Source: Acanthopleura granulata | Taxonomy: Eukaryota; Mollusca; Polyplacophora; Chitonida; Chitonidae | Assembly (NCBI GenBank): GCA_016165875.1 | Contig: JABBOT010000011.1 | Span: forward strand, 16,323,808-16,387,807 | Length of the DNA: 64,000 nucleotides | Reading direction: 5' to 3' | In this document: piece by piece, positions 59,676 to 64,000 of the stretch | Numbering within the stretch: position 1 is the first letter of the stretch | Layout: every line of letters starts with the position of its first letter | The notes under the pieces: generated by a model | The model's input: the letters and a program-made list of their open reading frames with translations, nothing else | What the model was told of the DNA's origin: nothing | Databases searched by the model: none | Made by a program: the position numbers and the translations under genes

Positions 59676-60086
59676 CAACATGGCATATATATATAGTAGT
59701 CAATTTAATCATCGTATATACCATATCAGACACATATAATTAATCACGCAGGCAGGTCTTTTGACCCCGTTGCATCGAGTGGGAGGTGTGTACATGGTTA
59801 TTTACAGATGATGATTGGCTCGGATTACGCGATACCTTATCTCGACTGACCCATCGTGTTTTGCTTATTGGGAAATCCTCGTCAAACATCGTCTAATCTT
59901 TGCGCTTAATTGATCTGTCTGATTGTTAAGTAGCTATATGTTTTCACCAGGCAATGTCACAATTTCACTCAAATATATGGACAGACTGGACAGTGAAATG
60001 TCTCTCCGAAGTGCAATGAATCTGGGGATCTCGATAGTAGGGTAAGAGTGGGTTATGAGTGATCTTGGCATGACTCGCAATGGCGG

Positions 60087-60101
60087 TATATATAAAAGGG
60101 G
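60087..60101 (+). promoter_or_regulatory. TATA box with downstream splice donor, copy B
   Basis: TATATATAAAAGGGG, then a perfect donor AAG|GTAAGT at 60131, about 30 bases after the expected start site. This looks like a promoter plus a very short non-coding first exon of a + strand gene. The donor is destroyed in copy A. Confidence 0.5.
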
Positions 60102-60284
60102 TACACTGCGAGGGAAAACGTTAAGACAAGGTAAGTAAAAATGAACTTTACATCTGATTCCTTTCAGTGACTTTCTTCAACCGTCACTAAGAGAATGTAA
60201 TTCAGGCCTTTCGTCGGGAGCTTGAACTAACTTTACTCACTCCTGTTATTGTGGCGTGCTGTCTCTGAACTTACAACATTATTT

Positions 60285-60475
60285 TTGTCCAGTTGGTGTT
60301 TTACGCATTCCCCAAGAATATTTCACTGTGGCCAGTATTATATACTGAATGGGCGAACACTGGTCAAAAAACTAGGCAGAGCCACAGTGAAACCCACGAC
60401 CATCCGCAGGTTGTTATTAGACCTGCACACACTGGTGAGAGGCTTATTCTGCTAGCACGTTAACCCCTCAGCAAC
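60285..60475 (-). mobile_element. SINE present only in copy B
   Basis: 'gttggtgttttacgcattcc', 'aagaatatttcactgtggcc', 'cgaccatccgcaggttgtta' and 'ggtgagaggcttattctgct'. It lies within 60193-60490, which copy A lacks. Either an insertion after the split or a deletion in A. Confidence 0.75.
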
Positions 60476-60647
60476 GTGATCCATAACGACACTAAGATTG
60501 CGGGTTTTCATGTACTCTATTGCACTGTTTTCATATCTCCCGGTACATTTAAGGCAACGGTGTAGGTGACAAATCTGCGCAAAAATCTAGAACTCAGCTG
60601 TTGGTGTCCATCATATGAAACGTAAGTTTATTAGTTCAAAAATCAAT

Positions 60648-60729
60648 ATGGCGGTCATTACCACAATGAAAGTCCCACAGGGCATGCGCGTCCACAAGAC
60701 TGGCGTCATTGGGCTCCATGCTCACAACT
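60648..60729 (+). CDS. Possible first coding exon downstream of TATA, copy B
   Basis: ATG 60648 opens MAVITTMKVPQGMRVHKTGV then IGLHAHN, ending at a donor gtaaga (60730); an acceptor-like ttattag precedes it. In copy A the ATG is ATA and the donor reads gtaact. These losses parallel the lost first-exon donor. No family recognised and no next exon found. Confidence 0.2.
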
Positions 60730-61019
60730 GTAAGATATTGTATTTCTAAGAGAATGTCAGCTCATACATTTTGCCTCTTTTCTGCTATCCAGGTATGTGG
60801 TAGAACATCGTTGTTTTATCTCTTTGCATGTGAGTATAGTAAGAGATACAAAGGATATGATTAGCACAAAAAATTGAAACAAGCCTCATCTCAAATGAAC
60901 AATGAACAAATATAGTTGCATATAAATGCATATATAAAGTGTGAGATATTCATGAGCTGTATCTTTCTGAGTATGTCTGGTCTTCGAAGAAGAGGGAAAG
61001 TCAAAAGTGCTGAAGTACA

Positions 61020-61205
61020 TATATTTATTTATTTCATTAGTGCTTTACGTCGGACTCAAGAATATTTCACTTGTACGACGGCGGCCAGAATTATGGTGTT
61101 TGAAAACCGGACAGAACCCTGCGAAAACCCAGCACCATTCACAGATGGCTGGCATGCAGACCTTTCCACGTATGGCTATATCGAGCGAAAGTCAACATGA
61201 ACTGG
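61020..61205 (-). mobile_element. SINE fragment near serpin 3' end, copy B
   Basis: Partner of 27455-27640. Confidence 0.75.
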
Positions 61206-61648
61206 ACTTGAACACACAGTTTACTTCACTGCAATAAAAATCAAAAGAGCTACGGCTCTACTGGGAGACAATATTGGCTTTATCATTTAAATACAAACAC
61301 ACTAACCTTCATGCATTTACAATAATGCGATTTTCACTATAAACACATAATCACAACAGACTTCTTTCGTAGTTCATATGTCATTGCTAATGAGTAAATA
61401 AAACGGGCAAGGAGTTTTCAACAAGCCGCATAGCATATTGGAGTATAGATTTGATCCAACCCTTCGCCAGGTAAGCTTTATCGTGGAAGCCTATCTCAAC
61501 TAGCCCTTTAAGATTTACTCTGCTAAGGAGATTCCCTATATGAAGATCTCAAAGCTGTCAACTTCAACATTTGCTTGACACAAGCTCAGCTGTATGGAAT
61601 GTATATTATGCATATAAGCTTTAAAAAAGAACACAGAATAAATAAATG

Positions 61649-62851
61649 TTATAGTTCATCTTGTGCTTTCCCTGATTCCTGAGGTTGTGAAAGACGTCCG
61701 ATGAACAAAATGGCGCCCGTTCGATTGTGCATGATGAAAAAGAGGAACGGGTGATCTGCGTTGAACTGCTCAGGCAAACAAAGGAACACGAAGCCCGTAC
61801 CCGCGGCGGCTTCAGTACCCTCTTCGTTCACTTCGATGAAAGCTTTGTGGACAACGTTGGAAACGATCAGCTCTCTTGTGCCATCGATGCCGGACAAGTC
61901 AGCAACGCCTTCTGTGAACAAGTCCTTTATCCACAGTTGCTTCAGAATGTCCGAAAGCTCCGCACCTTCTTTCAGTTTGAATTTCGGAAGATGGACTTGA
62001 ACGGTTTCTTCGGAGACGAAGCTGGGGACTGATTGAAGGATAGCGGGAGTGAGAGACTGTTCCAGTCGCAGCAGACCGTTTGCTCTCCTTGGCAGCAAAA
62101 TAAACATGCTGAGGTCGTGCTGAACGTATGGTAGCTCTAAGATTTGACAGTCCAACTCCGTCAGACGGCCTACGGGAAACTCAGCCTTTTGGTACATCAT
62201 GTCCACCTGGACTTTCTTCCCGTTCTTCAACTGGAATGGTTTTGCCTGCGTGACGTGTGACGAAAACTTCTTGGCCCAATTTCCTTTAAAGTATATCGCA
62301 TTGACCAACATTAAGACGGTCTCCTCCGTGAGCATCCCCGATGGAATCAACTGCTGAATTTTTAAGTTGGTTTCCTTCTCCACCCATGTATTAATTGTTG
62401 AACGCGAACCTTCGGAATCCTGGGCGAAATTGACGTTCGTGACATGGGATTTGAACGACGATTGGATCACCTTCAAATATTCGTCTAACACTTTGAATTT
62501 CTGGTCGACGAACATGTTATTGGCGGTGTTTAACATGTACGCGGCATCCGTTGTCTTAATCTCCCCGAAGAGCTTCTGGAAGGCTGAGTGCAAGGCGTCT
62601 CTCTCTTGTGTCAACTTCATGGCCTCTATCATCTGACTGGCGGTATTTCCTTTCGCTCCCGCTAAAGTCATGCCCAATGCCGTGGCGATGCTGAACGGGG
62701 AAAAGAAGAGATTCCCATCCGGGTTCTGCTTACTGATTTGGTCGTACAGGTCACATGTGAATCCAGCCATGCTTTTCGTTAATTGTAAAAGATCACTCGG
62801 CACAGGGGACTTCGCCTCCGTCTGTTTTTGTTGTTGGTCCTGTGTTGCCAT
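61649..62851 (-). CDS. Clade-B-like serpin (leukocyte elastase inhibitor-like), copy B
   Basis: 400 residues, start MATQDQ at 62851 after an acceptor like that of copy A (ttcttctcgtcatag). Body is about 93-95% identical to the serpin at 28008-29222 with the same shutter, strand 3A and signature motifs. The hinge is EEGTEAAAGT (P9 Ala to Gly, mild). The loop after it reads GFVFLCLPEQ before FNADHPF, four residues shorter than in A; strict counting puts P1-P1' at Leu359-Pro360, but since Pro at P1' is rarely cut the bond may be Cys358-Leu359 or Leu357-Cys358, a chymotrypsin- or elastase-like bait. C-terminus KAQDEL, a variant of A's KDEL. Probably a cytosolic protease inhibitor with a different target from its twin. 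Confidence 0.92.
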   Translation of the reverse strand: MATQDQQQKQTEAKSPVPSDLLQLTKSMAGFTCDLYDQISKQNPDGNLFFSPFSIATALGMTLAGAKGNTASQMIEAMKLTQERDALHSAFQKLFGEIKTTDAAYMLNTANNMFVDQKFKVLDEYLKVIQSSFKSHVTNVNFAQDSEGSRSTINTWVEKETNLKIQQLIPSGMLTEETVLMLVNAIYFKGNWAKKFSSHVTQAKPFQLKNGKKVQVDMMYQKAEFPVGRLTELDCQILELPYVQHDLSMFILLPRRANGLLRLEQSLTPAILQSVPSFVSEETVQVHLPKFKLKEGAELSDILKQLWIKDLFTEGVADLSGIDGTRELIVSNVVHKAFIEVNEEGTEAAAGTGFVFLCLPEQFNADHPFLFFIMHNRTGAILFIGRLSQPQESGKAQDEL

Positions 62852-63000
62852 GGTTCCTATGACGAGAAGAAGGTTAAATGGCGTGTGAATTATTGTTCTT
62901 TGTAAAGTGGAACTAGATAGAGAAGCACATAAGTGGTGGAATTTCGAAGGGGTCTTTGCACAAATACGCCATACATGTGGGCGACGCATTTGCAGAGCAA

Positions 63001-63010
63001 GATTTATATG
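63001..63010 (-). promoter_or_regulatory. Candidate TATA box of serpin B
   Basis: CCATATAAAT on the - strand, 150 bp upstream of the ATG, same place as in copy A. Confidence 0.25.
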
Positions 63011-63429
63011 GTGGTTACATATATAGATCACAGGCTCTTTCCCCATTTGAGTGAAGTCGCAGATTCTTCGGACATGGAATCACAAGATAAATGCATAAAT
63101 GAAACATAGATACACGTGTGAAGTTATCGACATATAATTTTGATTGGCATGCTTTGCAAATTATTTGTAAAAATCTTCTTACAAAAAAGCATATACTGAG
63201 TTTTTGCTTAACGCTATATAGTCTGGGAATTTTCACCTATACGCAAGTGGTCAGTTTCATTGGTGAAGGAGACACTTTTCATAATATCATCGATAAAGAT
63301 GGTATCACGGTTGGATGAGGCATAGATACCGCCATATTCTCACATGCAAAGCATGACATGATAAGCAAGAGACCACAAACCATATATGCATGTACCCTAT
63401 AAGCACCACACCAATCAATGAATGTACAT

Positions 63430-63640
63430 CGCAGGGCAATGATGCAGGTGCCTCTCACAAATGCGATCTCTCTGAGTTCAAGTCTAGCTCAAGTTGGCTT
63501 ATTCTGAGGGAAGATCGGCCAGCAACCTGCGGATGGTCGTGGGTTTCCTACACCTCAGTTTAGTTTCCTCCCACCATAATGCTGATCGCCGTCGTGTCAG
63601 TGAAATAATCTTGAGTACGCCGTAAATCAGAAGGATAAAA
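63430..63640 (+). mobile_element. SINE, copy B right end
   Basis: Partner of 29844-30060: 'atgcaggtgcctctcacaaa', 'gagttcaagtctagctcaag', 'gccagcaacctgcggatggt', 'tagtttcctcccaccataat'. Confidence 0.8.
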
Positions 63641-64000
63641 TATATAAAAAAAAAATAGGCAACTATACTTTAAAACGTTGTTAAGAAAATGAATCTTGCG
63701 ATTATCGACTTGCATGGAACCTGCTTTCAAGGTTTACCAGAACATATGTGAATATCACACTTAACTTTCAGGTTTAAATCCTTATTAATATTTTCCTCTG
63801 GTAACCCGTTCATTAGACCACTTCAGGCTGTTTCACTGTTCATCTACACTTTGTTCAGTACACATGGAAGTTTGGTGATCGATTGGAGTTACAGTTTTCG
63901 AGAGCATCATTCATTCATGTACCAAGGCAAAATCACCGCTATGGGACGTGCAGTTTGAAATGGGTCTTTGAATGGGTCTTCATTATGGGTCTACATCTCC

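Larger units (their letters stand above)
34689..63984. other. Duplicon copy B
   Basis: Second copy of the segment described for 1-30404. Segments present only in B include 45448-45928 (coding, CARD gene), 56661-57210, 60193-60490 (contains a SINE) and about 65 bp near 61390-61455. B also carries a private triplication at 42473-43840. The last ~16 bases of the window no longer align well with copy A, so the right edge of homology is near 63984 or the sequence simply diverges there. Confidence 0.95.

Overview
Eukaryotic, AT-rich, repeat-dense genomic DNA, most likely from a mollusc or another lophotrochozoan. The reasons are introns with GT..AG junctions, AATAAA signals, TATA boxes, metazoan gene families (SLC19 vitamin transporter, CARD protein, serpin, rhodopsin-type GPCR), and about twenty loci of a tRNA-derived SINE whose 3' part (hypervariable head, 'gtataagtgaaatattcttgagtacggcgtaaaacaccaatcaaataaataaa'-like tail, seen here in many decayed forms) I associate with mollusc genomes. 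Species cannot be read from the sequence.

The whole window is two copies of one ~34 kb segment in direct tandem order. Copy A runs from base 1 (its left end lies outside the window) to about 30404; copy B runs from about 34689 to about 63984. The offset is 34688 bp at the left and about 33580 bp at the right because of indels. By eye the copies are roughly 90-96% identical. The 30405-34688 stretch is seen once only and carries the 5' exons of the copy B transporter.

Order in each copy: (1) SLC19-family transporter, + strand; (2) SINE-rich spacer; (3) a two-exon CARD protein, + strand; (4) a long spacer with an inverted-repeat element and pentanucleotide satellite; (5) a decayed GPCR, + strand; (6) AT-rich spacer with a foldback element; (7) an unidentified conserved terminal exon on the - strand; (8) a strong TATA box pointing +; (9) a clade-B-like serpin, - strand, with an uninterrupted coding exon.

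The copies have decayed in opposite directions. The transporter is open in copy A as far as it is visible, but in copy B it has two nonsense codons and has lost a splice donor. The CARD-coiled-coil gene is intact in copy B (275 aa) but cut to ~85 aa by a 481-bp deletion in copy A. Both serpins are intact and nearly identical except in the reactive-centre loop, which differs in sequence and length: by counting from the hinge, copy A has Asp-Cys at P1-P1' (a caspase/granzyme-B-like bait), copy B Leu-Pro. The GPCR is broken in both, partly by lesions they share. A serious alternative to tandem duplication is that A and B are two haplotypes placed end to end by the assembler; read depth and junction-spanning long reads would decide.
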